This document shows positions 1-8,446 of a DNA stretch of 22,879 bases, one piece after another (positions within the stretch are counted from its first letter, which is position 1; each line of letters opens with the position of its first letter). The notes under the pieces were generated by a model. It saw nothing but the letters and a program-made list of their open reading frames with translations, ran no database searches and was not told where the DNA came from. Source of the stretch: an uncultured Granulicatella sp. Its GTDB lineage: Bacteria; Bacillota; Bacilli; Lactobacillales; Aerococcaceae. The stretch covers positions 1 through 22,879 of the forward strand of contig URWJ01000008.1 of NCBI GenBank assembly GCA_900551535.1, in the 5' to 3' direction. Made by a program: the position numbers and the translations under genes.

Positions 1-589
1 TACGGCCATATGTTGGTTTCATCCCAACAATCCCTGTGAAACTTGCAGGTTGGCGGATAGAACCACCAGTATCAGAACCTAGAGACGCTAGTACTTCGCC
101 TGAAGCAACTGCTGCGGCAGAACCACCTGAAGATCCACCAGGTACTTTTGTTAAGTCCCAAGGATTTTTTGTTTTCTTGAAGTAAGAAGTTTCTGTTGAA
201 CCACCCATGGCAAATTCATCCATGTTTAATTTACCAACGTTCACCGCACCTTCTGCTTTTAATAATTCCATAACGTGCGCGTCGTAAATTGGGTTGAAGT
301 CTTCTAACATACGGCTTGAAGCAGTTGTTAAAAGATCGCGAGTGACGATATTGTCTTTAATCCCAATTGGAAGACCTTGAAGAGAAGCTTCTTCGCCGTA
401 GCCTTTTTCGTCAGCAGCGGCTGCTTGTTGCAGTGCTTCTTCTTCATTTAATGTCACGAACGCTTCTACTTTAGGTTCTAAAGCGTGGATACGTTCGAAT
501 GTTTCTTTTGTTAATTCAACAGACGTGAATTCTTTGTTACGAAGGCCTTCGTGAAGCTCAACTAATGTTTTGTTTTCGATAATACTCAT
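1..589 (-). CDS. gatA: Asp-tRNA(Asn)/Glu-tRNA(Gln) amidotransferase subunit A, N-terminal part (runs off the window)
   Basis: GatA is the amidase subunit of GatCAB. It releases ammonia from glutamine so that Glu-tRNA(Gln) or Asp-tRNA(Asn) can be amidated in the cytoplasm. About 196 N-terminal codons are visible; the 3' end lies beyond base 1. The amidase-signature Ser-cisSer-Lys triad is present in order: Lys in GIKDN, the cis-Ser loop GGSSGGSAAA, and the nucleophile Ser in DTGGSIRQPA. The start ATG overlaps the gatC stop in an ATGA junction, so the two genes are translationally coupled. They share the promoter upstream of gatC. gatB probably follows outside the window. The identification is firm; only the partial length limits it. 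Confidence 0.97.
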   Translation of the reverse strand, partial: MSIIENKTLVELHEGLRNKEFTSVELTKETFERIHALEPKVEAFVTLNEEEALQQAAAADEKGYGEEASLQGLPIGIKDNIVTRDLLTTASSRMLEDFNPIYDAHVMELLKAEGAVNVGKLNMDEFAMGGSTETSYFKKTKNPWDLTKVPGGSSGGSAAAVASGEVLASLGSDTGGSIRQPASFTGIVGMKPTYGR

Positions 590-894
590 GCTTCACCCTC
601 CTCGTTTTCACCCATAATCGCAGGCACTTGAATAAATCCATCTTCGCTTGTTTTTACATTACGCATTAACAAGTCGCGGTCTGTTCCTTTTTCAGCAACA
701 TCTTCACGCATCACATTCACTAATGGATATCCGTGAGTTGTGACAGGCACACCCGTTGTATCTACTTCGTTTAATTGTTCCACCATATCAATGATATCGC
801 TCATTTGTTCTGTAAAATGAAGGATTTCATTGTCGGCAAAAGTTAGCTTTGCAAGTTTGGCAACGTGTCTAACTTCTTTTTCCTCAATGGCCAT
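586..894 (-). CDS. gatC: Asp-tRNA(Asn)/Glu-tRNA(Gln) amidotransferase subunit C
   Basis: GatC is the small subunit that wraps around GatA and GatB and stabilises the amidotransferase. The 102-residue product has the usual family length and the typical N-terminus with the pattern EEVRHVAKLAKL, followed by helical segments and a conserved late region (NVMREDV). A ribosome binding site GCGAGGAA lies just ahead of the ATG. The gene overlaps gatA by 4 bp and is separated from camS by 65 bp. That gap contains a good sigma-A promoter, so gatCA(B) can be transcribed independently of the pcrA-ligA-camS message. Confidence 0.96.
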   Translation of the reverse strand: MAIEEKEVRHVAKLAKLTFADNEILHFTEQMSDIIDMVEQLNEVDTTGVPVTTHGYPLVNVMREDVAEKGTDRDLLMRNVKTSEDGFIQVPAIMGENEEGEA

Positions 895-928
895 GTTTTT
901 TCCTCGCTTTCAAAATCATTACTTTACT

Positions 929-957
929 ATTGTAAAAGGCTTCTATGCCTCCGTCAA
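929..957 (-). promoter_or_regulatory. Sigma-A promoter of gatCA(B)
   Basis: On the minus strand TTGACG (952-957) and TACAAT (929-934) are separated by exactly 17 bp, 35 bp ahead of the gatC start and directly after the camS stop. The match to the consensus is strong. Start-site mapping would confirm it. Confidence 0.75.
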
Positions 958-959
958 CG

Positions 960-2087
960 TTAATCAAAGATATGGTAGGTGAAGACTCCTTGCGACATAT
1001 CTTGCAACAAGAATGCCTCCATTCCATTAATTGAACTAATTCGAACTTCTACCGGTGTTGTTTTCGGTAAGTATTTATTCGCAACATCCGTTACGTGCTG
1101 TGCTAAAGCGATAATTTCTGATTCTCCATAGAATTGCGTCATAATATTCACGACCATCTTCTTCGCTACATTATCTTGATACATCACGCGAGCCGTTACC
1201 CCTGAGAGGTTCGGGAAGAAGTTTTGCACTTCTGTTCTGAAGTTTTCAAACGCTGTTGACTCTTCTGTCGCAGATTCGTTCACTAATGGAAGCACGACTA
1301 CTTTTTGGTTCACGTTTGACCAGTTTGTAATCTCTGTTCCTTCTACTGAAGTGGCTTCAAGAACGTATACCCCGCCACCGATATCATCTTTAGACGTTTG
1401 GCGGAACACTCCGAACACGATTGGCACAGCCTTCAATGCATCATTTTGACGAAGTCTTGTAAGGATTGTGTTCGCAATCGCTTTGGCTTGTTCGATCATC
1501 ACCTCGTTCGAGATTTCTGTTTCAGCATCCTTGCCGTCATTCGTGTAATAATCCACACTATTCATCGCAATCCCGATACTAATTCCACCTAATTCAAAGT
1601 TGTTTTCCGTTTGAATCATGTAGTCTTGTTCGAGAATCTGCGCTAAATAAATTGGAGCACGTCCTGTTGGAGATGTATCTCCATTATCAGCAGGATTTAA
1701 CCCGTCTGGATTTTTATCACTCTTACGCGCAATCCATTTTGCGGTTGTTTCTGCATCGATAATTTGCCCTTCTCTAAAGAAGTATTGGTTCGTTGGGAAC
1801 ACGCTTCTTGAAAGGTCAATCAATCCTGTCTCAAAGTTCTTTAAGTTGAACCCTGTGTTTAAGCTTAAAGTCGCTCCACGGTTTTGGCTCACTTCATATT
1901 TACCATTTGTGACAAGCGCACGGTAAAAATTATTTGATAATTGATTTGTTGTTGATTGTACTACTTTTGTGTTGGAATCTTTACTAGAATTTGTGCTTTG
2001 TTGATTTGCTCTTGTAACATCTGCACAGGCAGCTAGTGAAATCACACTTGCTAAACCAAGTAATCCCAATCGTAATGTTTTTCTCAT
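960..2087 (-). CDS. camS: CamS family sex-pheromone lipoprotein
   Basis: CamS proteins are membrane-anchored lipoproteins of Bacilli. In enterococci and staphylococci the cleaved signal peptide is the source of the cAM373-type pheromone; the function of the mature protein is little known. The 375-residue product has a lipoprotein signal peptide: basic MRKTLR, a hydrophobic core, and a lipobox SLAAC with the modified Cys at residue 21. A low-complexity Ser/Thr/Asn/Gln stretch (about residues 26-52) tethers the folded domain to the membrane. The start has AAAGGA six bases upstream. The gene lies 12 bp after ligA, an arrangement seen in many Lactobacillales and consistent with co-transcription from pcrA. 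The family call is firm; pheromone activity is untested. Confidence 0.92.
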   Translation of the reverse strand: MRKTLRLGLLGLASVISLAACADVTRANQQSTNSSKDSNTKVVQSTTNQLSNNFYRALVTNGKYEVSQNRGATLSLNTGFNLKNFETGLIDLSRSVFPTNQYFFREGQIIDAETTAKWIARKSDKNPDGLNPADNGDTSPTGRAPIYLAQILEQDYMIQTENNFELGGISIGIAMNSVDYYTNDGKDAETEISNEVMIEQAKAIANTILTRLRQNDALKAVPIVFGVFRQTSKDDIGGGVYVLEATSVEGTEITNWSNVNQKVVVLPLVNESATEESTAFENFRTEVQNFFPNLSGVTARVMYQDNVAKKMVVNIMTQFYGESEIIALAQHVTDVANKYLPKTTPVEVRISSINGMEAFLLQDMSQGVFTYHIFD

Positions 2088-2099
2088 GTGATGTCCTTT

Positions 2100-4100
2100 C
2101 TATGCAAGAGAATCGAGAAATTGTTGCTCGCTCCACACTTCGATGCTGAGGTCATTTGCCTTCGTTAATTTACTTCCAGCAGAATGCCCCGCGATGACCA
2201 CGTCCGTTTTTTTAGAAACTGAGCCGGTCACCTTCGCTCCAAGCGATTCGAGTTTTTCTTTTGCATCTTGTCTTGTTAATTGTTCTAAAGTCCCTGTTAA
2301 CACAACGGTCTTACCACTTAGGACGTGTCCTGAAGCGATAGAATCGTCTTTTGTCACTCCAAGATAGGTCATATTCACGCCACTATCTTGCAATTCTTGA
2401 ATTAATTCTTGAACAGATGGTTGTTCAAAATAAGTTTTTACACTATAAGCAATAATATCACCTAAACCATCAATTTCCAACAATTGTTCAATGCTCGCTT
2501 CTTGCAGAGCCGTCATCGTTTTGAAATGTTGCGCTAATTCTTTCGCCGCCTTGGTTCCCACATGACGGATTCCAAGCCCTGTTAAGAGGCGTTCGAGGGA
2601 GTTTTCTTTACTCTTCTCGATGGCTTCTAAGATGTTTTCTGCGCTCTTTTGTTGCACTTTGTCTAGAGCTAACAACTGGTCTAGCGTTAATTTATATAAA
2701 TCTGCCACATCCATGACAAGCCCTTCTTCAAAGAGTTGCTTGATGACACGTGGCCCAATTCCACTCATATTCATCGCGTTACGAGAAACAAAGTGACTCA
2801 AGCCTTCTGTCAATTGAGCAGAACATTTTGGATTCAAGCAGCGAATCGCCACCTCTTCTTCCAAATGTTCTAATTTTTCATGACAGACCGGGCAAGTCGT
2901 TGGAAACTCGTACGGCTTGCTCGTTTCTGGACGTTTCTCTAAAATCACGCGTGTGACTTCTGGAATTATGTCTCCAGCCTTATGAATCACTACGGTATCT
3001 TCTAGACGGATGTCGCGCTCCTTAATCAAGTCAATATTATGCAAGCTCGCACGGCGTACCGTCGTTCCTGCTAGTTGAACGGGATCCATCACCGCAGTCG
3101 GTGTCACCACCCCTGTACGTCCAACTGTCCACTCGATATCGCGGACAATCGTTTGTGCTTCTTCGGCTGGGAATTTATACGCGATTGCCCAACGTGGAGC
3201 TTTCACCGTAAAGCCGATTTCTTCTTGAGCGGCAAAATCATTCACCTTAATCACCATACCGTCAATTTCATATGGCAAATCTGGACGTTTTGCAGCAATC
3301 GTCTCGATGTAATTCCACACTTCATCAATCGTTTGGCATTTTAAGCGCTCAGGATTTGTGACAAAGCCAATCTCTGCCATTTTCTCTAATAGCTCTTCTT
3401 GGGTTGAAACATTTAGCTCTTCCACACTTGGACTGCTGTAAAGAAAGACCGACAAGTTTCGCTTCGCCGCAATTTTTGGATCCAGCTGACGAAGACTTCC
3501 TGCCGCCGCATTTCTTGGGTTGGCAAAGACTTCGAGTCCTTCTTCTTCACGCGACTGGTTTAATGCCACGAAAGATTTCTTCGGCATATAACATTCCCCG
3601 CGCACTTCAATATTCCAAGGTTCTTTTAGAGAAAGCGGCACAGATTTAATCGTACGGACATTCCCCGTTACGTCTTCTCCTGTCGTTCCATCTCCACGAG
3701 TCGCCCCAAGTACAAGCTGTCCGTTTTGATACGTCAACGCGATAGAGAGTCCGTCGATTTTCAATTCACATACATATTCAATCGCACGGTTCGTTAATTT
3801 ACGAAGACGCGCATCGAATTCTTCCAAATCTTCTTTTGAGAAAGCATTTGAAAGACTGAGCATTGGGTTCGTGTGCGTTACCTTCTGGAATTGGTCGAGC
3901 ACTTCTCCACCCACACGTTGCGTAGGTGAATCAGCTGTCACGAATTCCGGATGTTCAACTTCAAGCGCCACTAGTTCATGATAAGCCTTGTCGTACTCCG
4001 CATCGGTTGCAGTTGGCTTATCTTCCACATAATACTCATGACTCCAACGATTTAATTGTTCTTTTAGCTCTTCAATTCTTTGTTGAATCGTTGTACTCAT
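2100..4100 (-). CDS. ligA: NAD-dependent DNA ligase LigA
   Basis: LigA seals nicks during replication and repair, using NAD+ to adenylate an active-site lysine. In the 666-residue product, the N-terminal Ia domain (HEYYVEDKP...AEYDK) is followed by the adenylation domain with the active-site Lys in ELKIDG (about residue 114). Then come an OB fold, a four-Cys zinc finger (CPVC and CLNPKC, about residues 405-430), helix-hairpin-helix repeats and a C-terminal BRCT domain (SGKTVVLTGTLEQ onward). The length is normal. An in-frame ATG at 4106 abuts AGAGG with no spacing, so the second ATG at 4100, six bases from AGAGG, is the more likely start. The pcrA stop is a few bases upstream, so translation is probably coupled. 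Confidence 0.97.
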   Translation of the reverse strand: MSTTIQQRIEELKEQLNRWSHEYYVEDKPTATDAEYDKAYHELVALEVEHPEFVTADSPTQRVGGEVLDQFQKVTHTNPMLSLSNAFSKEDLEEFDARLRKLTNRAIEYVCELKIDGLSIALTYQNGQLVLGATRGDGTTGEDVTGNVRTIKSVPLSLKEPWNIEVRGECYMPKKSFVALNQSREEEGLEVFANPRNAAAGSLRQLDPKIAAKRNLSVFLYSSPSVEELNVSTQEELLEKMAEIGFVTNPERLKCQTIDEVWNYIETIAAKRPDLPYEIDGMVIKVNDFAAQEEIGFTVKAPRWAIAYKFPAEEAQTIVRDIEWTVGRTGVVTPTAVMDPVQLAGTTVRRASLHNIDLIKERDIRLEDTVVIHKAGDIIPEVTRVILEKRPETSKPYEFPTTCPVCHEKLEHLEEEVAIRCLNPKCSAQLTEGLSHFVSRNAMNMSGIGPRVIKQLFEEGLVMDVADLYKLTLDQLLALDKVQQKSAENILEAIEKSKENSLERLLTGLGIRHVGTKAAKELAQHFKTMTALQEASIEQLLEIDGLGDIIAYSVKTYFEQPSVQELIQELQDSGVNMTYLGVTKDDSIASGHVLSGKTVVLTGTLEQLTRQDAKEKLESLGAKVTGSVSKKTDVVIAGHSAGSKLTKANDLSIEVWSEQQFLDSLA

Positions 4101-4109
4101 CTTCATCCT

Positions 4110-6485
4110 CTATTCTTCGATTTTTTCGATTGGGGCAAAACTTGCAAGGAGACGTTTAATCCCCATTCCTGCAAAGGCCACGTCTAACTCTTGACGGTCC
4201 CCTTCACCGGTAATACGGACAACAGTTCCTGTTCCCCATTTTTTATGCGACACTTTCATACCCACAGTCCAGCCATCTGTTGAAGACGTGCTTGATGCTT
4301 GCGGCTTGTCTGCACGTTGAATACGCGCTGGTGTCGTTTGTTTCTTTTGTAAATAACCACCGCCACTAGACGATTGGCTACTTGAGCGATAGCGGTCAAA
4401 TAATCCTCCGCCACCTGTTGATGACGTAGACTGACCCCCACTACGAGATCCGTAAGACGACGTTTGGCTACGCGTTCCATAAGAAGATTTCGAATCGTTC
4501 GTATAGAAACTGCTTGAGTAATACGAATCACTCACCGTTACGCCTTCTTTTTCTAATAGGCTGTCATCAATTTCTTGCATGAATCGTGACTCACGATAGT
4601 TTTGTGTCTTCCCGTAAAGAAGTCGTGAGTACGCACGGGTCATAAAGAGTTTCTTCTCGGCACGGGTAATCCCTACATATGCCAAGCGACGTTCCTCTTC
4701 TTCGCCATCTTCTTGGAGTGATCGTCCTGATGGGAAAATCCCGTCTTCCATTCCGACAAGGAACACAACAGGGAACTCAAGCCCTTTTGCCGCGTGCAAA
4801 GTCATTAATGTGATTTGAGAAGCGCTCGTCTCTTCTTCGCTTTCCATATCCGTCACCAGTGATAAGTCCGTTAAGAATTGGACGAGCGGTGATTCTTCAG
4901 CTTGTGTATCTAAACGGCTATCCTCGAACTCTTTGGCTACCGATAGGAACTCGCGCATGTTATCGATACGTGCATCGGCTTCCATGGTTCGCGCTTGCTC
5001 AAGGGCTGTAATATACCCTGACTTATTCATCACTTCTTCGATTAGGTCCGTTAATGTGACAAACTCTTGCATCTTCGTTAAATCAGCGATGAGTTGTGCA
5101 AAATCAGCTAACCCCTTGCCTGCTTTTCCAGAAATGCCGTTTAACGGACTTCCGGCTGCTTCTAAAAGCGAGAAGCTATGCATTTCGGCAAAGAGAGCGA
5201 GTTTTTCAATACTCTTATCTCCGATACCGCGTTTTGGCGCATTCACCACACGTCTGAAACTAAAGTCATCCGTTGGGTTCACTAAGAGTCGTAAGTAAGC
5301 AAGAAGGTCTTTGATTTCCATGCGCTCATAGAAGCGTTGGCCTCCGACCATCTTGAATGGCATATTCGCCTTCAGTAAATCTTCTTCAAGAGTACGTGAC
5401 TGCGCGTTACTTCTGTAAAGCACCGCAAAATCGCTATAGTCATACCCGTCAAAGTTCACCATTTTTTGAATTGTACTGATGACATAACGAGATTCATCAT
5501 ATCCCGACTGTCCGCAGTAATACGTGATTTTCTCACCGGCTTCATTGTCGGTCCACAATTCTTTTGGCTTACGATTCACATTGTTTTCAATCACTTGGTT
5601 GGCTGCTTTTAAGATGGTCTTTGTCGAACGGTAATTTTGTTCCAGCAAGACCACTTTGGCATCCGGATAATCTTGTTCAAATGACAAGATATTTTCCATA
5701 TCGGCTCCACGCCATCCGTAAATACTTTGGTCGGCATCCCCTACCACGCAGATGTTTTTGAATTTATCTGCAAGTAGCTTCACCAACAAGTATTGCGCGT
5801 GGTTCGTATCTTGATACTCGTCCACGTGAATGTAGTGGAATTTTTGTTGGTAGTAATCCAATACATCTTGATGCTCTTGGAATAATTTAACGGTCAACAT
5901 GATAAGGTCATCGAAGTCTACCGTCATATTTTTACGCATTTCTGCTTGATATTCTTTATAACATTTCGCATAAATTTGGCTCACATAGTCCAAATGGTTC
6001 TTCGCAAATGTTTCAGCGTCTTCGAAATTATTTTTCGCATTGCTGATGGTTGCTAAAGCTCCACGTGGCTCATAGCGGTCCGTATCGATATTGAGTTTCT
6101 GCATAATTCGCTTCATCGCAGAAAGCTGGTCGCCTGCATCGATAATCGTAAACGACTTGGCTAAACCGATACGCTCACAGTCACGACGAAGGATACGCAC
6201 GCACATCGAGTGGAAGGTTGATACCCACATATCTTGTGCCTGTTCTCCGACAAGTGCCGCCACACGCTCTTTCATCTCGTTGGCCGCTTTATTCGTAAAC
6301 GTAATCGCTAAAATATTCCACGGTTGTACCGCTTCTTCTGCCAAAATATAGGCCATGCGGTGGGTTAAGACCCGTGTCTTCCCACTACCTGCACCAGCCA
6401 TGACAAGAAGTGGTCCTTGTGTATGCATGACCGCTTCTTTTTGGCGAGGGTTCATTCCCTTAATTAATTCACTCGAATTTTTCAC
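4110..6485 (-). CDS. pcrA: ATP-dependent DNA helicase PcrA (UvrD/Rep superfamily 1)
   Basis: PcrA is the essential 3'-5' helicase of Gram-positives, acting in repair, rolling-circle replication and removal of RecA or stalled RNA polymerase. The 791-residue protein shows the Q motif (MNPRQKEAV), Walker A AGAGSGKT (residues 30-37), motif II VDEYQDTN (221-228), GDADQSIYGWRGA, the LEQNYRS motif and TLHAAKGLEF. A Ser/Gly-rich linker (about residues 660-735) has two SSYG(T/S)RS units. It joins the helicase core to the C-terminal Tudor-like domain (WTVGMKVSHKKWGTGTVV), known in this family to contact RNA polymerase. The start is GTG, with AAAGGA seven bases upstream. It is the second gene of the cluster, 21 bp after the PurK-like gene and 3-9 bp before ligA. 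Confidence 0.97.
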   Translation of the reverse strand: MKNSSELIKGMNPRQKEAVMHTQGPLLVMAGAGSGKTRVLTHRMAYILAEEAVQPWNILAITFTNKAANEMKERVAALVGEQAQDMWVSTFHSMCVRILRRDCERIGLAKSFTIIDAGDQLSAMKRIMQKLNIDTDRYEPRGALATISNAKNNFEDAETFAKNHLDYVSQIYAKCYKEYQAEMRKNMTVDFDDLIMLTVKLFQEHQDVLDYYQQKFHYIHVDEYQDTNHAQYLLVKLLADKFKNICVVGDADQSIYGWRGADMENILSFEQDYPDAKVVLLEQNYRSTKTILKAANQVIENNVNRKPKELWTDNEAGEKITYYCGQSGYDESRYVISTIQKMVNFDGYDYSDFAVLYRSNAQSRTLEEDLLKANMPFKMVGGQRFYERMEIKDLLAYLRLLVNPTDDFSFRRVVNAPKRGIGDKSIEKLALFAEMHSFSLLEAAGSPLNGISGKAGKGLADFAQLIADLTKMQEFVTLTDLIEEVMNKSGYITALEQARTMEADARIDNMREFLSVAKEFEDSRLDTQAEESPLVQFLTDLSLVTDMESEEETSASQITLMTLHAAKGLEFPVVFLVGMEDGIFPSGRSLQEDGEEEERRLAYVGITRAEKKLFMTRAYSRLLYGKTQNYRESRFMQEIDDSLLEKEGVTVSDSYYSSSFYTNDSKSSYGTRSQTSSYGSRSGGQSTSSTGGGGLFDRYRSSSQSSSGGGYLQKKQTTPARIQRADKPQASSTSSTDGWTVGMKVSHKKWGTGTVVRITGEGDRQELDVAFAGMGIKRLLASFAPIEKIEE

Positions 6486-6506
6486 AACTCTGTCCTTTCA
6501 TAAAGG

Positions 6507-7631
6507 TTATTGAACGTTGAAAAATAAATCTGTCACTTCAATTTCTCGGAGTAATTCCACACTTGAAGCTCCGCGTAGTCGAATCACACCAAGCACGTCA
6601 GTTGGGCGTTTTGGTGTTAATTGGAAGAATTCGAAGTCCCATTGTGGTTTCAATAACGTTAATAAACTTGCTTTTTCCATCATCGATTCATAGATTGGCA
6701 CGATGATCATTTCTTCTTTGATTTCTTTGTATTCGATTGGTAATCCTGTTGCCACGCGCACAAGAATTTCAGACATGCTATGACCTAAGAAGGCGCTGCT
6801 GAATTGTTGTTGCACGAGTGGTAATTGGTTGACGCCATCCACATAGAAAATACCATTATTTCCCATCTTCACTTGAATCGAAAGAATGGTTGTTCCAGAT
6901 AAATTATCCATAATCTTGAAGGCAATGCGCTTTAACTCTTGCACCCATTCTGGATTTAGGCGACGAGAAACGATACTGTATTTTAATTTTCCAGTGATAT
7001 ATACATCTTCTGAAATCGGTAGTACCGTCACGCGGTCTTCGTAGTCACGCACGACTGTCACTGTAAAATGACGTTGCGCTGGAACGAAGGCGGTTAACAT
7101 ACATGGGCCTTCTTCAAATTTTTCAAGAACGCGCTCTTCGAAGTCTTCATCGTAGAGCTCTAACTTTTCTTCCACGCGATTCATTACAAGATTGCTTTCT
7201 AAGTACGCTGGAAGGCCGATGCTTTGGACAATCGAAGGTAATTCGCCGACCGTTGTCACTAAACTATATGGTGCTAAGTTAATCGCATGCGTATCTAAGA
7301 ATAATTTTTCAACCGTACGATTTTGCGAAATCTCTGCTAGTTCAAACGATTGATAATAGCGAGTTTTGCTGCTGATTTCATATAACACATCAACCGGTAC
7401 TAAGTTTGTTAATAATAAAACCGTGTCTACTTTTTCTGCGAAATCTAATAACGCTTCACGGTCTTTGTAAGAAGAGACGATTTCATATTCAGCCATCGAA
7501 ATAGCCGCTTCGTTCGATTGGTGATAGCAGTACACAACGTACCCCATTTTTCTTGCTTCGCGAGCGATAGATGCTACTTGTTCATCTCCACCGATAATTC
7601 CGATGATGGCTCCTGGTAATAACTGACTCAT
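6507..7631 (-). CDS. PurK-like ATP-grasp protein with degenerate nucleotide-binding site
   Basis: The overall fold is that of PurK, N5-carboxyaminoimidazole ribonucleotide synthase. It has an N-terminal Rossmann-like part (LLPGAIIGIIGG...MGYVVYCY), a central ATP-grasp region (MLTAFVPAQRHFTVTVVRD...) and a C-terminal region. The 374-residue length is normal. Key catalytic segments are altered. The GGGQLG loop reads GGDEQV, the lysine/glycine-rich ATP loop (KTRxGGYDGKGQ in PurK) is replaced by ESNLVMNRVEE, and the late NEIAPRPHNSGH motif by VDGVNQLPLVQQQ. No other purine gene is nearby. I therefore read it as a conserved non-catalytic or repurposed paralogue travelling with pcrA-ligA. The ribosome binding site is AGGAGAGGA. 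Homology to PurK is inferred from motif alignment by eye; the function is unknown. Confidence 0.75.
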   Translation of the reverse strand: MSQLLPGAIIGIIGGDEQVASIAREARKMGYVVYCYHQSNEAAISMAEYEIVSSYKDREALLDFAEKVDTVLLLTNLVPVDVLYEISSKTRYYQSFELAEISQNRTVEKLFLDTHAINLAPYSLVTTVGELPSIVQSIGLPAYLESNLVMNRVEEKLELYDEDFEERVLEKFEEGPCMLTAFVPAQRHFTVTVVRDYEDRVTVLPISEDVYITGKLKYSIVSRRLNPEWVQELKRIAFKIMDNLSGTTILSIQVKMGNNGIFYVDGVNQLPLVQQQFSSAFLGHSMSEILVRVATGLPIEYKEIKEEMIIVPIYESMMEKASLLTLLKPQWDFEFFQLTPKRPTDVLGVIRLRGASSVELLREIEVTDLFFNVQ

Positions 7632-7665
7632 TTATATCCTCTCCTTTTACTGAACCGTTTGAGTG

Positions 7666-8340
7666 TTACGAACTCTTTCGTACGGACACGGTTGTTTCTT
7701 CTGTTGGTAATTGATCGTATTTATATAATTCATGCTCTTCAATCATTTGAATAAGCTTTTGTGCATAGGTTGGGTCGGTCGCATAACCTGCATCTTGCAA
7801 GGCTTGTGCTGCTTGTTTGTAGTTTCTAGCCCCTAGCACCTTGTGATAGAGCGTTGGGTCCCAGTCCACGCCGTACGCTAATAGTTGCGCATGGGCTTCA
7901 ACTGATTCTGCCCAGCTTTCATACACGCGGAATCGTCCGTTAATCGTAATCCATGTGTTATTCACGAATTCTGCGGTTTCTAGGACGACGTTTGGTTCAG
8001 CAGCAGACCCTTTCACGCCGTATAAATTATAATATTTACTTGCTAATAAACTCTCTCCCCAGTTCGATTCAAGAATCGCTTGCGCTAAACTCACGCTTGG
8101 CAACACGCCGTAGTCTTTATACGCTTGTTGCGCCGCTGGGATGAGTACTTTTAAAAATTCATCTTGTGTCACGTGTATTTCCTGTGGCTCGGATTTATGT
8201 TCAGATAACCATGTGATGGTCCCGGCCAAAAGAACGCTTGCTACAGCTATGATGAGAAGTCCCGTCAATTTCGATAATGACTTGAACCACTCGACAAGAT
8301 GAAAGACGAATTTATTTTTTCTTTTCTTTCTTTTCGCCAC
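7666..8340 (-). CDS. Membrane-anchored GH73 N-acetylglucosaminidase (peptidoglycan hydrolase)
   Basis: GH73 enzymes cleave the GlcNAc-MurNAc glycan of peptidoglycan and take part in cell separation and wall turnover. The 224-residue protein has a very basic N-terminus (MAKRKKRKNK), one membrane segment (about residues 25-45, type II orientation, no signal-peptidase site seen) and an extracellular GH73 domain (about 58-205). The probable catalytic Glu is E91 in AILESNWGES. YNLYGVKG and the FRVYESWAESVEAH motif are also typical. There are no LysM or SH3 wall-binding repeats, so the membrane anchor must position it. The start is GTG preceded by a modest site (GTGGTG). It ends 34 bp before the PurK-like gene with no terminator between, so read-through into the pcrA cluster is likely. 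Confidence 0.9.
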   Translation of the reverse strand: MAKRKKRKNKFVFHLVEWFKSLSKLTGLLIIAVASVLLAGTITWLSEHKSEPQEIHVTQDEFLKVLIPAAQQAYKDYGVLPSVSLAQAILESNWGESLLASKYYNLYGVKGSAAEPNVVLETAEFVNNTWITINGRFRVYESWAESVEAHAQLLAYGVDWDPTLYHKVLGARNYKQAAQALQDAGYATDPTYAQKLIQMIEEHELYKYDQLPTEETTVSVRKSS

Positions 8341-8389
8341 AGTTTCACCACTTTCTTTATCTTTTCAATTTTATCATAAAATGGCCTAT

Positions 8390-8427
8390 AAAAAAATGGA
8401 TACCCCCTTGTTTTCAAAGAGAGTATC
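8390..8427 (-). terminator. Rho-independent terminator of the HTH-protein gene
   Basis: On the minus strand an 11-bp stem including G-U pairs (arms 8417-8427 and 8399-8409, loop 8410-8416) is followed by a run of seven T (8390-8396). It lies 20 bp after the stop of the upstream gene and ahead of the glucosaminidase gene. Confidence 0.8.
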
Positions 8428-8446
8428 GCATTCATTTCGCAAACAG

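Noticed and set aside
4933..5298. 121-codon plus-strand frame opposite pcrA
   Set aside because: The protein is unlike any family I know, has no start signals, and pcrA motifs on the other strand are intact. The same applies to the other plus-strand frames opposite ligA, pheS and pheT.
6507..7631. Straight annotation as functional purK
   Set aside because: The nucleotide-binding and substrate motifs are missing and there is no purine operon context, so only a PurK-like label is supported.
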